A stretch of DNA of 9,587 nucleotides. Source: Crocinitomicaceae bacterium (lineage in GTDB: Bacteria; Bacteroidota; Bacteroidia; Flavobacteriales_D; Crocinitomicaceae). Location of the stretch: assembly GCA_024643585.1 (NCBI GenBank), contig JAHEMP010000073.1, forward strand, positions 1-9,587. Reading direction: 5' to 3'. The notes below the pieces were generated by a model. The model was not told the origin of the DNA. It saw nothing but the letters and a program-made list of their open reading frames with translations, and did no database searches. Positions 1-6,733 of this stretch are shown here, one piece after another (position 1 is the stretch's first letter; each line of letters begins with the position of its first letter). The translations under genes were made by a program, and so were the position numbers.

Positions 1-480
1 GACATTGTAATTGCTGGTCAATTCATTATTCGAAACAGCGGCAGTCGTATACGTTAAATATCGCTCCACCCCACCCAGAGGTATATTTTGAATGTCATTG
101 AATTTTAACTTCTCCAAGACAAATGGATCTGTTACCCTTTGTTTTACCTCAATAGCGCTTTCTTGTTGGATATTGAAAACTATCGTCCCTATATTTTTTT
201 CTTTTTCGCCAAGTTTTATAAAATAGTTTTCTAGTCGTTTAGTTCCGACTGAGTCGCTAACCAAAAAATAAATCTGTATGGAGTCACCTTGAGGAACAAT
301 AATATTGAATTTACCATTGGCATCAGAATAGGTTGCTTTTTCGGTAGCTTGAGGACTTTTAATTAATACCCCTTCAACTCCAATTTTTCTTCTGTCAACA
401 CATCTTCCAGATACATTGCACCGTTGTGCCTGAGCACCAAAAACTAAAATTGAAAATAAGAGGATTAACCAGTTTTTCAT
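1..480 (-). CDS. TonB-dependent outer-membrane receptor, N-terminal part (runs off left edge)
   Basis: This is the first 160 codons of a gene read leftward; its C-terminal beta-barrel lies outside the window. Residues 1-19 are a Sec signal peptide: MKN, a hydrophobic core, then an AQAQ cleavage region typical of Bacteroidetes exported proteins. Residues 21 to about 102 resemble a carboxypeptidase-regulatory-like beta-sandwich, including the hallmark YSDANGKFNIIVP. From about residue 125 the text (FNDIQNIPLGGVERYL, then SNNELTSNYNV at the edge) matches the start of the TonB plug domain, where an RGG motif normally follows. The family imports large or scarce substrates across the outer membrane using TonB/ExbBD energy; the substrate cannot be told from this fragment. 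The ATG at 480 is chosen because the signal peptide starts there and a -7 box lies just upstream. Family call is firm, substrate unknown. Confidence 0.85.
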   Translation of the reverse strand, partial: MKNWLILLFSILVFGAQAQRCNVSGRCVDRRKIGVEGVLIKSPQATEKATYSDANGKFNIIVPQGDSIQIYFLVSDSVGTKRLENYFIKLGEKEKNIGTIVFNIQQESAIEVKQRVTDPFVLEKLKFNDIQNIPLGGVERYLTYTTAAVSNNELTSNYNV

Positions 481-506
481 ACACTAATAGCCAAACGCCA
501 AAAGCA

Positions 507-514
507 CAAAAATA
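507..514 (-). promoter_or_regulatory. Probable Bacteroidetes -7 box for the TonB-dependent receptor gene
   Basis: On the minus strand this reads TATTTTTG, an exact match to the Bacteroidetes primary sigma factor consensus TAnnTTTG. It lies in the 49-base gap after bshC and would start transcription about 20 bases before the receptor ATG. No clear TTTG -33 element is visible at normal spacing, so the call rests on the -7 box and its position. It suggests the receptor is not simply read through from bshC. Confidence 0.45.
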
Positions 515-529
515 TTTGATTGATTCATT

Positions 530-2113
530 TTACAGGTATAAAACGATAAAATCTTTTTCAAATGGGTCAATTGCATCCATAATTTTATCTAAATGGGCTT
601 TGATTTCGCCATCGGAACAAAAATTGAAAAAATTTACATTCCTTTCTTGTAAACCGTTGTTCGGGAATAGTTTATCTCGGATTTGATCCATTTGTTTTAG
701 CACTTTTTCGTACTTCCCTTTTTCAGCTCGAATTAACTTCTGCTCTATAGTATCCATTTGTTTGGTGAGACGAGTCATTTCAGCTTCAATATACCCTGAC
801 ATATTTGGATCTACTGCTTTTACCAAGGCTCGACAACTAGCTATGAGATCCTCTTGTTTTTGTCGCAACAAGGATAAATCTAATTCTTCAGCATTTTCAA
901 GAACATATTTCTTTTTAAGTGCATCAATATCTTGGAACAATTCATCGGTTGACCAACCTACATTTTCCATTTTTTTACTCGTTCCTTCGTCGATCAACAT
1001 CAATGAATTTCGAACTTGAATAAGTGGATATGGGACACCATAGGAATCAAAAACCCCTTTCAATTGCAACCAATACGCCATTTCACCACCACCTCCTAAG
1101 TAACATAAGTTGGGTAAAATCGTTTCTTGATACAAGGGACGTAGAATAACGTTTGGGGAAAATTGTTCCGGATTGGAATTCAAATAACTTAAAATTTCCT
1201 CTTTCGAATAGCGAGTACCAGCATCTGTAAAATAAACGCCATTCTCAAATTGTATTCGTTCGCGCGATCCATTTTCGAGTAAAAATATGTTTATTTCTCT
1301 TGCAAATGCTTGTGAGCCAATTCCTTTTTGCTCAAGATTCAGGTTTGTTTCGTTCACAGCCTTAAAGGACAAATTGTCCTCAAGTTCTTTGCGAACAACA
1401 GAAGAAAATATTGTTTTCAATTTTCTGTCGTCAGCGTCCAAAACCAAAAGACCATAATGGCCAAACATTTTGTTGACCAACCTGAAAGTCGCTTCCGATA
1501 AATTACTTCCGTCGTATATAGAAATTAAATCGTGAATTTCGGCCTCTTCGTGATTTGCAAACAATCCTTTAATCTGACCAATGAACTCGCTCCAATTTTC
1601 TAGTGTAAATCTTCCTACCGCTCCAGTTTGCTGAGTATTCCAAGAAAATTTTTGATTAAATAGATTGACTTGATTTATCTCATCAAAATCATGATCTTCA
1701 CTCGCCATCCAAAAAACTGGTACAAAGTTAGAATCTGGATATTTTTTAGTCAATTCATTCGCCAACTTTATAGCATGTAATATTTTTATTACAAAGTAAA
1801 GTGGGCCCGTAAAAAGTGATAATTGATGACCTGTAGTTATTGTGAACGTATTTTCCTTATTCAGTAATTCAAGATTTATTTTTTGACTTTTTGAAGGAGC
1901 AGTTGTTTCGTATTTATGGTCGAAAACAGAGCTCATAACCTTTCTAGTCTCTATCGAATAATTTGTTTGCTTCAATTCTATTTGATCGGCAAACGCTTCC
2001 AGACTAAATTCATTTTGAATAAAATTCTTTAATTCAGATTGTTGGTAAACCAAGTCATTGGCTAAATCTGTAAATAATCCTGTTTGCTGACGTGTGACTA
2101 AGATTCTATTCAT
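530..2113 (-). CDS. bshC: Bacillithiol biosynthesis cysteine-adding enzyme BshC
   Basis: BshC acts in the cytoplasm and joins cysteine to glucosaminyl-malate (GlcN-Mal), the last step in making the low-molecular-weight thiol bacillithiol. The 527-residue product has the usual family length. It shows the N-terminal RQQTGLFTDLANDL, TTGHQLSLFTGPLY (residues 93-106), PVFWMASEDHDFDE (132-145), RPLYQETILP (325-334) and GGGGEMAYW (340-348), all family signatures. A charged, Lys/Glu-rich helical stretch at about 405-480 fits the C-terminal coiled coil. A longer reading frame from a TTG at 2122 is rejected because that codon lies inside a TAnnTTTG box and the N-terminus from the ATG at 2113 already aligns with the family start. 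No other bacillithiol genes (bshA, bshB) are nearby, which is common. The gene is divergent from the isomerase at 2232. Confidence 0.93.
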   Translation of the reverse strand: MNRILVTRQQTGLFTDLANDLVYQQSELKNFIQNEFSLEAFADQIELKQTNYSIETRKVMSSVFDHKYETTAPSKSQKINLELLNKENTFTITTGHQLSLFTGPLYFVIKILHAIKLANELTKKYPDSNFVPVFWMASEDHDFDEINQVNLFNQKFSWNTQQTGAVGRFTLENWSEFIGQIKGLFANHEEAEIHDLISIYDGSNLSEATFRLVNKMFGHYGLLVLDADDRKLKTIFSSVVRKELEDNLSFKAVNETNLNLEQKGIGSQAFAREINIFLLENGSRERIQFENGVYFTDAGTRYSKEEILSYLNSNPEQFSPNVILRPLYQETILPNLCYLGGGGEMAYWLQLKGVFDSYGVPYPLIQVRNSLMLIDEGTSKKMENVGWSTDELFQDIDALKKKYVLENAEELDLSLLRQKQEDLIASCRALVKAVDPNMSGYIEAEMTRLTKQMDTIEQKLIRAEKGKYEKVLKQMDQIRDKLFPNNGLQERNVNFFNFCSDGEIKAHLDKIMDAIDPFEKDFIVLYL

Positions 2114-2119
2114 AGTGTG

Positions 2120-2127
2120 CAAAAATA
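2120..2127 (-). promoter_or_regulatory. Probable -7 box for bshC
   Basis: Reads TATTTTTG on the minus strand, an exact TAnnTTTG match. A TTTG at 2153-2156 (minus) is a possible -33 element, but its 25-base spacing is longer than the usual 17-23. The box ends only six bases before the bshC ATG, so the transcript start would fall at or next to the start codon. Confidence 0.5.
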
Positions 2128-2192
2128 CAGTCTATATTGAAAAGAGAATAAGCAAATGTGTATAAATCTAACATCAATTAGCAAAAAATGGC

Positions 2193-2200
2193 TATTTTTG
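2193..2200 (+). promoter_or_regulatory. Probable -7 box for the peptidyl-prolyl isomerase gene
   Basis: Reads TATTTTTG followed by CAC, an exact TAnnTTTG match, 31 bases before the ATG at 2232. No convincing TTG -33 element is seen. The leader would be about 25 bases, A-rich, without a clear Shine-Dalgarno sequence. It shares the 118-base divergent gap with the bshC promoter. Confidence 0.5.
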
Positions 2201-2231
2201 CACTCCAATAATACATTAAAATAAAAAACGA

Positions 2232-2684
2232 ATGCACGCTATAATTAAGACAAACAAAGGTGAAATGAAGGTCGAATTTTACGATAAAGATGCGCCTAAA
2301 ACAGTTGCAAACTTTGTTAAATTGGCTAAAGAAGGTTACTATGACGGATTGAAATTCCACCGTGTTTTACCTGATTTCGTAATTCAAGGAGGATGTCCAA
2401 ATACTCGTGAAGGAGCTAAAGGAATGCCTGGAACTGGTGGACCTGGCTATTCAATTGATTGTGAAACAAAAGGCGAAAACCAATACCACGATAGAGGAGT
2501 TTTATCTATGGCTCACGCTGGACGAAACACTGGAGGCTCACAATTTTTTGTATGCCATTCTCGCAATAATACCTCTCATTTGGATGGGGTTCATACTTGT
2601 TTTGGTAAAGTTATAGAAGGCGTTGATGTAGTAGACGATATTCGCCAAAACGACGATATTTTATCAATTACCGTTCAAGACTAA
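2232..2684 (+). CDS. Cyclophilin-type peptidyl-prolyl cis-trans isomerase
   Basis: A single-domain cyclophilin of 150 residues that catalyses cis-trans isomerisation of X-Pro bonds during protein folding. With no signal peptide it should be cytoplasmic. Visible signatures are APKTVANFVKLAKEGYYDGLKFHR (family N-terminal part, split here as APKTVANF and YYDGLKFHR), FHRVLPDFVIQGG with the catalytic Arg, then GRNTGGSQFFVCHS, and HLDGVHTCFGKVIEG near the C-terminus. The position equivalent to the cyclosporin-binding Trp of human cyclophilin A is His (HLDG), as is usual in bacterial forms. The start at ATG 2232 gives the standard N-terminus and lies downstream of a -7 box. The next gene has its own probable promoter, so this may be transcribed alone or lead the following cluster. 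Confidence 0.93.
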   Translation: MHAIIKTNKGEMKVEFYDKDAPKTVANFVKLAKEGYYDGLKFHRVLPDFVIQGGCPNTREGAKGMPGTGGPGYSIDCETKGENQYHDRGVLSMAHAGRNTGGSQFFVCHSRNNTSHLDGVHTCFGKVIEGVDVVDDIRQNDDILSITVQD

Positions 2685-2749
2685 GAAACAAGGAATTGAC
2701 TAATTTTTGAGTTGTTCAAAACTTGGTTTTTTCTTTCGTAAAAAAAATA

Positions 2750-2757
2750 TACTTTTG
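2750..2757 (+). promoter_or_regulatory. Probable -7 box for the TPR-ribH-glmM unit
   Basis: Reads TACTTTTG followed by CACC, an exact TAnnTTTG match, 20 bases before the ATG at 2777. A TTG at 2723-2725 is a possible -33 element with slightly long (24-base) spacing. The position also shows that the longer reading frame from 2723 cannot be the protein start, because most of its extra codons would lie in the promoter. Confidence 0.5.
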
Positions 2758-2776
2758 CACCGTTAAAAAAGCAAAC

Positions 2777-3421
2777 ATGTTAGAAAATCTTTCACCTGAT
2801 AATTTAAAAAACGAATTCAAGTCGAATTCTAAAGTTCGTATTGCTACGTATGCCGTTGGAGGTATATTGGTTTTAGCTTTAGGATATTTCGCATACCATC
2901 AATTTATTTGGAAACCTGCTAATGTAAAGTCAACCGAAGTTGGATACGCTGGATTGAATTATGCAGATATGGATTCTACGGATTTGGCTATTGATGAATT
3001 AACTCCTGTCGTGAAAAAATACGATGGAAAAGCAGGTGGAGAAGTAGCTCAATTTGTCTTAGCGCGTCAATTGATGGCAAAAGGTGAATTTAAAAAAGCA
3101 TTGGACAATCTTGAGGGTGTAAAAGTTAACGATACGTATGTTCGTGTTTATGCAATCGGTTTACAAGGTGATTGCTACAGCGAATTGAAAGAATACGACG
3201 AAGCAGTTGAAAAGTATTTGCAAGCTTCTAAAGCGAATGAAAACGAATATACAACGCCTTTGTATCTATTCAAAGCTGGATTGGTGACTGAATTAAAATT
3301 GAAGGACCCTCAAACAGCTGCTGAATATTACCAAAAAATCAAAGACGACTATTTGCAATTCGCCAATCAAAAAACGATTGACAAATACGTTACTAGAGCT
3401 TCGAATAAAACAGTAAAATAA
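2777..3421 (+). CDS. Membrane-anchored tetratricopeptide repeat-like protein
   Basis: A 214-residue protein with a short cytoplasmic N-terminus and one hydrophobic membrane segment at about residues 22-42 (YAVGGILVLALGYFAYHQF). It is followed by a helical region with TPR-like pairs: EVAQFVLARQLMAKGEFKKA (89-108), YAIGLQGDCYSELKEYDEAV (125-144) and a third near 163-190 ending AAEYYQKIKD. The layout of N-terminal anchor plus TPR solenoid resembles the YfgM-like/TPR_21 group, whose members work as scaffolds or chaperone partners at the membrane; that role is inferred and no partner is visible. The ATG at 2777 is preferred over a TTG at 2723, which lies upstream of the -7 box. The stop codon touches the ribH ATG, so the two genes are surely co-transcribed and probably translationally coupled. 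Confidence 0.8.
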   Translation: MLENLSPDNLKNEFKSNSKVRIATYAVGGILVLALGYFAYHQFIWKPANVKSTEVGYAGLNYADMDSTDLAIDELTPVVKKYDGKAGGEVAQFVLARQLMAKGEFKKALDNLEGVKVNDTYVRVYAIGLQGDCYSELKEYDEAVEKYLQASKANENEYTTPLYLFKAGLVTELKLKDPQTAAEYYQKIKDDYLQFANQKTIDKYVTRASNKTVK

Positions 3422-3913
3422 ATGGCAACGGCTTTACGCAACTTGTCTGAATACAATAAGGATTTTGTTCCAAACGGTGCCGATTATAAAATCGGCATTG
3501 TTGTTTCTGAATGGAACGAAAACATCACCTTTAATTTGTTGAAAGGCGCTAAAGAAGCTCTTTTGGAAAACGGAGTGAAAGAAGAAAATATTCACGTTCA
3601 CACTGTTCCCGGTGCATTCGAATTACCTCTTGGAGCTCAAATGTTGCTTGAATCTCGTTTTTTAGATGGTGTTGTAGCTATTGGATGTGTTATTCAAGGA
3701 GAAACTAAGCATTTCGATTATGTTTGCACAGCCGCTACAAATGGTATTGCCAAATTGAATTTAAAATATAAGCGTCCCGTTACGTTCTGTTTGTTAACGG
3801 ATAATACTTTACAACAGTCAATCGATCGCTCTGGAGGAATACATGGCAATAAAGGCGTTGAGTGCGCTATTGCTTGTATGAAAATGATTGACTTAAAAAG
3901 ATCACTCTTTTAA
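3422..3913 (+). CDS. ribH: 6,7-dimethyl-8-ribityllumazine synthase
   Basis: RibH condenses 5-amino-6-ribitylaminouracil with 3,4-dihydroxy-2-butanone 4-phosphate to form 6,7-dimethyl-8-ribityllumazine, the penultimate step of riboflavin synthesis, in the cytoplasm. At 163 residues it has the family length. Motifs in order are IGIVVSEWNENIT (24-36; the aromatic position is Trp31), VPGAFELPLGAQ (62-73), GCVIQGETKHFDYV (88-101) with catalytic His97, LLTDNTLQQSIDRSGG (124-139) with the phosphate-binding Arg136, and HGNKGVECA. Its ATG begins on the base directly after the upstream TAA, so it has no independent leader and its ribosome binding must use upstream coding sequence. glmM follows 11 bases after its stop. 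No other riboflavin genes are in the window, so it is a dispersed member of the pathway. Confidence 0.96.
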   Translation: MATALRNLSEYNKDFVPNGADYKIGIVVSEWNENITFNLLKGAKEALLENGVKEENIHVHTVPGAFELPLGAQMLLESRFLDGVVAIGCVIQGETKHFDYVCTAATNGIAKLNLKYKRPVTFCLLTDNTLQQSIDRSGGIHGNKGVECAIACMKMIDLKRSLF

Positions 3914-3924
3914 AACCTTAACCA

Positions 3925-5310
3925 ATGACATTAATTAAATCTATCTCTGGCATTCGTGGAACGATTGGTGGACCTGTCAACGACGGACTTACTCCAGTTG
4001 ATGCAGTAAAATTTGCTGCAGCATACGGAACATGGTTAAAAAGCACTAATCCAAACCAAAAACTGAAAGTTGTAATTGGTCGGGATGCTCGAATTTCAGG
4101 TCAAATGATATCTAATTTGGTGGTTTCAACATTGGTCGGTTTAGGAATTGATGTTATAGATTTGGGTCTTTCTACTACTCCAACTGTCGAAATTGCAGTT
4201 CCATTAGAAAATGCACAGGGCGGAATTATTTTAACAGCTTCACATAATCCAAAACAATGGAATGCCTTGAAATTGTTGAATCAAAAAGGAGAATTCATTT
4301 CAGGATCCGATGGTGAAAAAGTTTTGGATTTGGCCGAAAGAGAAGCTTTTGATTTCGCCGAAGTTGACGACCTCGGAACAATTACGTCAGACGATACTTA
4401 CTTGCATAAACACATAGATGCTGTTTTAGCCTTGCCATTGGTAGATAAAAAAGCCATCGAAGCTGCTGATTTCCATGTGGTAGTCGATGCTGTGAATTCC
4501 ACAGGGGGAATATTCGTTCCAGCTTTGTTGCGTGCCTTAGGTGTTCATCGTATTACTGAAATGTATTGTGAACCTACGGGTCATTTTCCTCATAATCCAG
4601 AACCATTGCCAGAGCATTTGACCGACTTATCGACGAAAATTGTTGAGTCAAAAGCGGATGTTGGTATAACTGTAGATCCGGATGTCGACCGTTTGGCATT
4701 GGTTTGCGAAGATGGAAGCATGTTTGGCGAAGAATATACATTAGTTGCCTGCGCAGATTACGTTTTGACGCACACACCAGGCGCTACAGTGAGCAATTTG
4801 TCTTCGACCAGAGCATTGCGTGATGTAACCGAAAATAAAGGTCAAATCTATGCGGCTGCAGCGGTTGGTGAGGTGAATGTTGTAGCAAAAATGAAAGAAA
4901 TTAATGCAATTATTGGTGGTGAAGGAAATGGAGGTATCATTTATCCTGAATCCCACTATGGTCGTGATTCACTGGTTGGAATTGCTCTGTTTTTGTCGTC
5001 TTTGGCTCATAAAAAAATGACCGTTTCTCAAATGCGTGACAGTTTCCCGAAATACGTTATTTCTAAAAATAAAATTGAGTTAACTCCTGAAATCAACGTG
5101 GACAAAGTATTGACCGACATGGCTAAAAAATATGAAGGCTACGAAGTGGATACCATCGACGGAGTGAAAATTTATATTGAAAAAGAATGGGTGCATTTGC
5201 GTAAAAGCAATACAGAACCCATTATACGAATTTATTCAGAAAGCGAAACAGCCGAAAAGGCGAATTTGTTAGCCGAGAAGATAATTGGAGAGATTAAAGA
5301 GTTGATTTGA
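3925..5310 (+). CDS. glmM: Phosphoglucosamine mutase-type alpha-D-phosphohexomutase (archaeal-type GlmM)
   Basis: A 461-residue four-domain phosphohexomutase, complete. The phosphoserine loop is TASHNP with Ser106, the metal-binding loop is DPDVDR (251-256), the sugar-binding loop is GEGNGG (332-337), and the C-terminal phosphate-binding loop is RKSNTEP (426-432). By family knowledge it interconverts glucosamine-6-phosphate and glucosamine-1-phosphate, feeding UDP-GlcNAc for peptidoglycan and lipid A. The GEGNGG and SNTEP loops differ from the classical bacterial GlmM and match the subfamily first defined in archaea, which is common in Bacteroidetes; phosphomannomutase or phosphoglucomutase activity cannot be excluded by eye. 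It is probably the last gene of the TPR-ribH unit, 11 bases after ribH. The start ATG gives the expected IKSISGIRGT N-terminus. It converges on the decarboxylase across a 31-base gap. Confidence 0.85.
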   Translation: MTLIKSISGIRGTIGGPVNDGLTPVDAVKFAAAYGTWLKSTNPNQKLKVVIGRDARISGQMISNLVVSTLVGLGIDVIDLGLSTTPTVEIAVPLENAQGGIILTASHNPKQWNALKLLNQKGEFISGSDGEKVLDLAEREAFDFAEVDDLGTITSDDTYLHKHIDAVLALPLVDKKAIEAADFHVVVDAVNSTGGIFVPALLRALGVHRITEMYCEPTGHFPHNPEPLPEHLTDLSTKIVESKADVGITVDPDVDRLALVCEDGSMFGEEYTLVACADYVLTHTPGATVSNLSSTRALRDVTENKGQIYAAAAVGEVNVVAKMKEINAIIGGEGNGGIIYPESHYGRDSLVGIALFLSSLAHKKMTVSQMRDSFPKYVISKNKIELTPEINVDKVLTDMAKKYEGYEVDTIDGVKIYIEKEWVHLRKSNTEPIIRIYSESETAEKANLLAEKIIGEIKELI

Positions 5311-5315
5311 GCTTG

Positions 5316-5327
5316 AAGAACGTTCTT
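5316..5327. repeat. Perfect 12-base palindrome between convergent genes
   Basis: AAGAACGTTCTT is its own reverse complement and sits 5 bases after the glmM stop and 14 bases before the decarboxylase stop. It has no loop and no T-run, so it is a poor intrinsic terminator. It may be a protein-binding site or chance. Confidence 0.35.
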
Positions 5328-5341
5328 ACCAACTAGTCTTA

Positions 5342-6592
5342 TTAACTCAGTTCAATTTTTGTTTTCAATTTTAAATCTTCAATCAATAAGGACAATTTTT
5401 CTATGGTAACGTGTTCCATAATCACAATCTTAAACCATTTTGGATCATTGTGATTGTCAGGAACTAAACCAAATCTATTTGCAACTTCAGGATGAACATG
5501 TTCAGCTCTCATGGTTATGATGTTTGAACATGGATGACGATAAAATGCTATGTCGAGTGATTTTAAGTTTTGGCACATCCACTCCGTCCTTTTCTGAAGG
5601 ATATAGGTTTTCTCGAACCAACCGTGAGGGCCGTTTTTAGACAATATCATCCACACCGCAACGGCATTCGCACCTGAGCGACTGCCAATTAGAGTAAAGT
5701 CCTCACCCTCAACATAACTTGCCTTGGTATTCGCATTTTGAATCCATCCTTTCCGAATTAAAAATATTCCCGTACCATAGGGCGCCTGAGCCATTTTGTG
5801 CGCATCCAAGGTGAAAGAAGTAATGTGTTTATTCTCAAAAGTTAATTTACTTTTTTCATCTGTAAAAGGATAATAAAACCCACCATAAGCGCCGTCAATG
5901 TGCAAATTATAATCTACCTTGGCTTCCGTTAATGCATTCGTATAAGCATCGATATTGTCGACTGAGCCGAACATAGTAGTCATCATATTACAAACGACAA
6001 TAAAGTGCTTTTTACCGTCTTGTTTCGCTTTTTCAATTACTTCAGTGATTTCTAGTTCATTTACTGACCTTGTATTAAAATCAACCGGAACTTTTCGTAT
6101 GTCCAAAGTCAAAAGATTGGCTGCTTTGTCCATAGAATAATGACTGTCCTCCGAACATAAAATACAAATATCTTCAGCCTTTGCCTTTTTCTCGTTTATG
6201 AAATAATTTCGGTACACCCAGATGGCTTGGATGTTCGCCTCGGTTCCACCCGAAGCCACGTAGCCATCTTGCTCGTAGGCTTTGCCCTTTAAAATATCAA
6301 CCGCACATATTTCAATAAGATCTTTTTCTATGTTCTGTGTGCCCTGAAAGAAAGGCTCGGAATGTCCTAAAGTATGACAGCCAATGTGATTTGGATTTTG
6401 AACTAAGGTGGAAATAAATGGTGCGTTCTTTAAAAAAGAAGCGTCTTGATTAAATACTTGTCCGTCCAAATAAGATGCGGGTATTCCCAAAATAACTTGA
6501 TTTTGATAATTGATATTCGCATCCAATGCTCCGAAAACTATTTCTTCAATTTCTTCCTGCGATTTCTTTTTCCAGAATTGAGTAATTGCCAT
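5342..6592 (-). CDS. Group II pyridoxal-phosphate-dependent amino acid decarboxylase, substrate unknown
   Basis: A 416-residue PLP enzyme of fold type I. Motifs in order are ASGGTEAN (113-120, phosphate binding), SEDSHYSMDKAA (147-158) with His151 stacking on the PLP ring, HIDGAYGGFYYPF (231-243) with Asp233 bonding the pyridine nitrogen, DAHKMAQAPYGTG (263-275) with Lys266 as the Schiff-base lysine, and GSRSGANA (303-310). The set fits the PF00282 decarboxylases and reads closest to the MfnA-like tyrosine/aspartate type rather than classic histidine decarboxylase, but the substrate cannot be assigned. The frame continues 24 codons upstream to an ATG at 6664, but that extension contains a TAnnTTTG box, so the ATG at 6592, preceded by AAAAGAAA, is preferred. 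No transporter or partner enzyme adjoins it; an aminotransferase-like activity is a lesser possibility. Confidence 0.85.
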   Translation of the reverse strand: MAITQFWKKKSQEEIEEIVFGALDANINYQNQVILGIPASYLDGQVFNQDASFLKNAPFISTLVQNPNHIGCHTLGHSEPFFQGTQNIEKDLIEICAVDILKGKAYEQDGYVASGGTEANIQAIWVYRNYFINEKKAKAEDICILCSEDSHYSMDKAANLLTLDIRKVPVDFNTRSVNELEITEVIEKAKQDGKKHFIVVCNMMTTMFGSVDNIDAYTNALTEAKVDYNLHIDGAYGGFYYPFTDEKSKLTFENKHITSFTLDAHKMAQAPYGTGIFLIRKGWIQNANTKASYVEGEDFTLIGSRSGANAVAVWMILSKNGPHGWFEKTYILQKRTEWMCQNLKSLDIAFYRHPCSNIITMRAEHVHPEVANRFGLVPDNHNDPKWFKIVIMEHVTIEKLSLLIEDLKLKTKIELS

Positions 6593-6606
6593 TTTCTTTT
6601 TTTTTG

Positions 6607-6614
6607 CAAAGATA
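6607..6614 (-). promoter_or_regulatory. Probable -7 box for the decarboxylase gene
   Basis: Reads TATCTTTG on the minus strand, an exact TAnnTTTG match, 14 bases before the ATG at 6592. No TTG is seen at -33 spacing. With the terminator at 6685-6712 just upstream it marks the decarboxylase as a separate transcription unit. Confidence 0.5.
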
Positions 6615-6667
6615 CCTTGGATTGACGGAAATACCCAGATATTGAATCCTTTATCCTTCTTCAATAT

Positions 6668-6681
6668 GTTAAATTATTAAC
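6668..6681. repeat. Small inverted repeat upstream of the decarboxylase promoter
   Basis: GTTAA and TTAAC flank a 4-base spacer (ATTA). It lies about 54 bases upstream of the decarboxylase -7 box and next to the T-run of the terminator. It could be an operator half-site pair, but such a short A/T-rich repeat is also expected by chance. Confidence 0.25.
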
Positions 6682-6684
6682 AAA

Positions 6685-6712
6685 TAAAAAAGGTGCCCAT
6701 TATGGACACCTT
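6685..6712 (-). terminator. Intrinsic terminator of the DoxX-like gene
   Basis: On the minus strand AAGGTGTCCA and TGGGCACCTT form a 10-base-pair stem (one G-U wobble) around a 3-base TAA loop, followed directly by a T-run. It begins 21 bases after the stop of the gene at 6734. On the plus strand the wobble becomes a C-A mismatch, so it should act on leftward transcription only. It closes the transcription unit from the right and insulates the decarboxylase. Confidence 0.85.
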
Positions 6713-6733
6713 AAAAACTTAGATATTGGCCTA

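Noticed and set aside
483..496. A 14-base direct repeat (ACTAATAGCCAAAC) shared with 6839-6852.
   Set aside because: One copy is in a gap and the other inside the DoxX-like coding region; a single match of this length is plausible by chance in an A/T-rich 9.6 kb window.
2705..2732. Possible terminator after the isomerase gene: TTTTGA and TCAAAA around a 5-base loop, with a T-run at 2727-2732.
   Set aside because: The stem is only six mostly A/T pairs and the T-run is five bases away from it; it also overlaps the likely promoter of the next gene.
2723..2776. N-terminal extension of the TPR protein from a TTG codon.
   Set aside because: It spans a TAnnTTTG promoter box and encodes a Cys/Phe-rich stretch unlike the rest; the ATG at 2777 is sounder.
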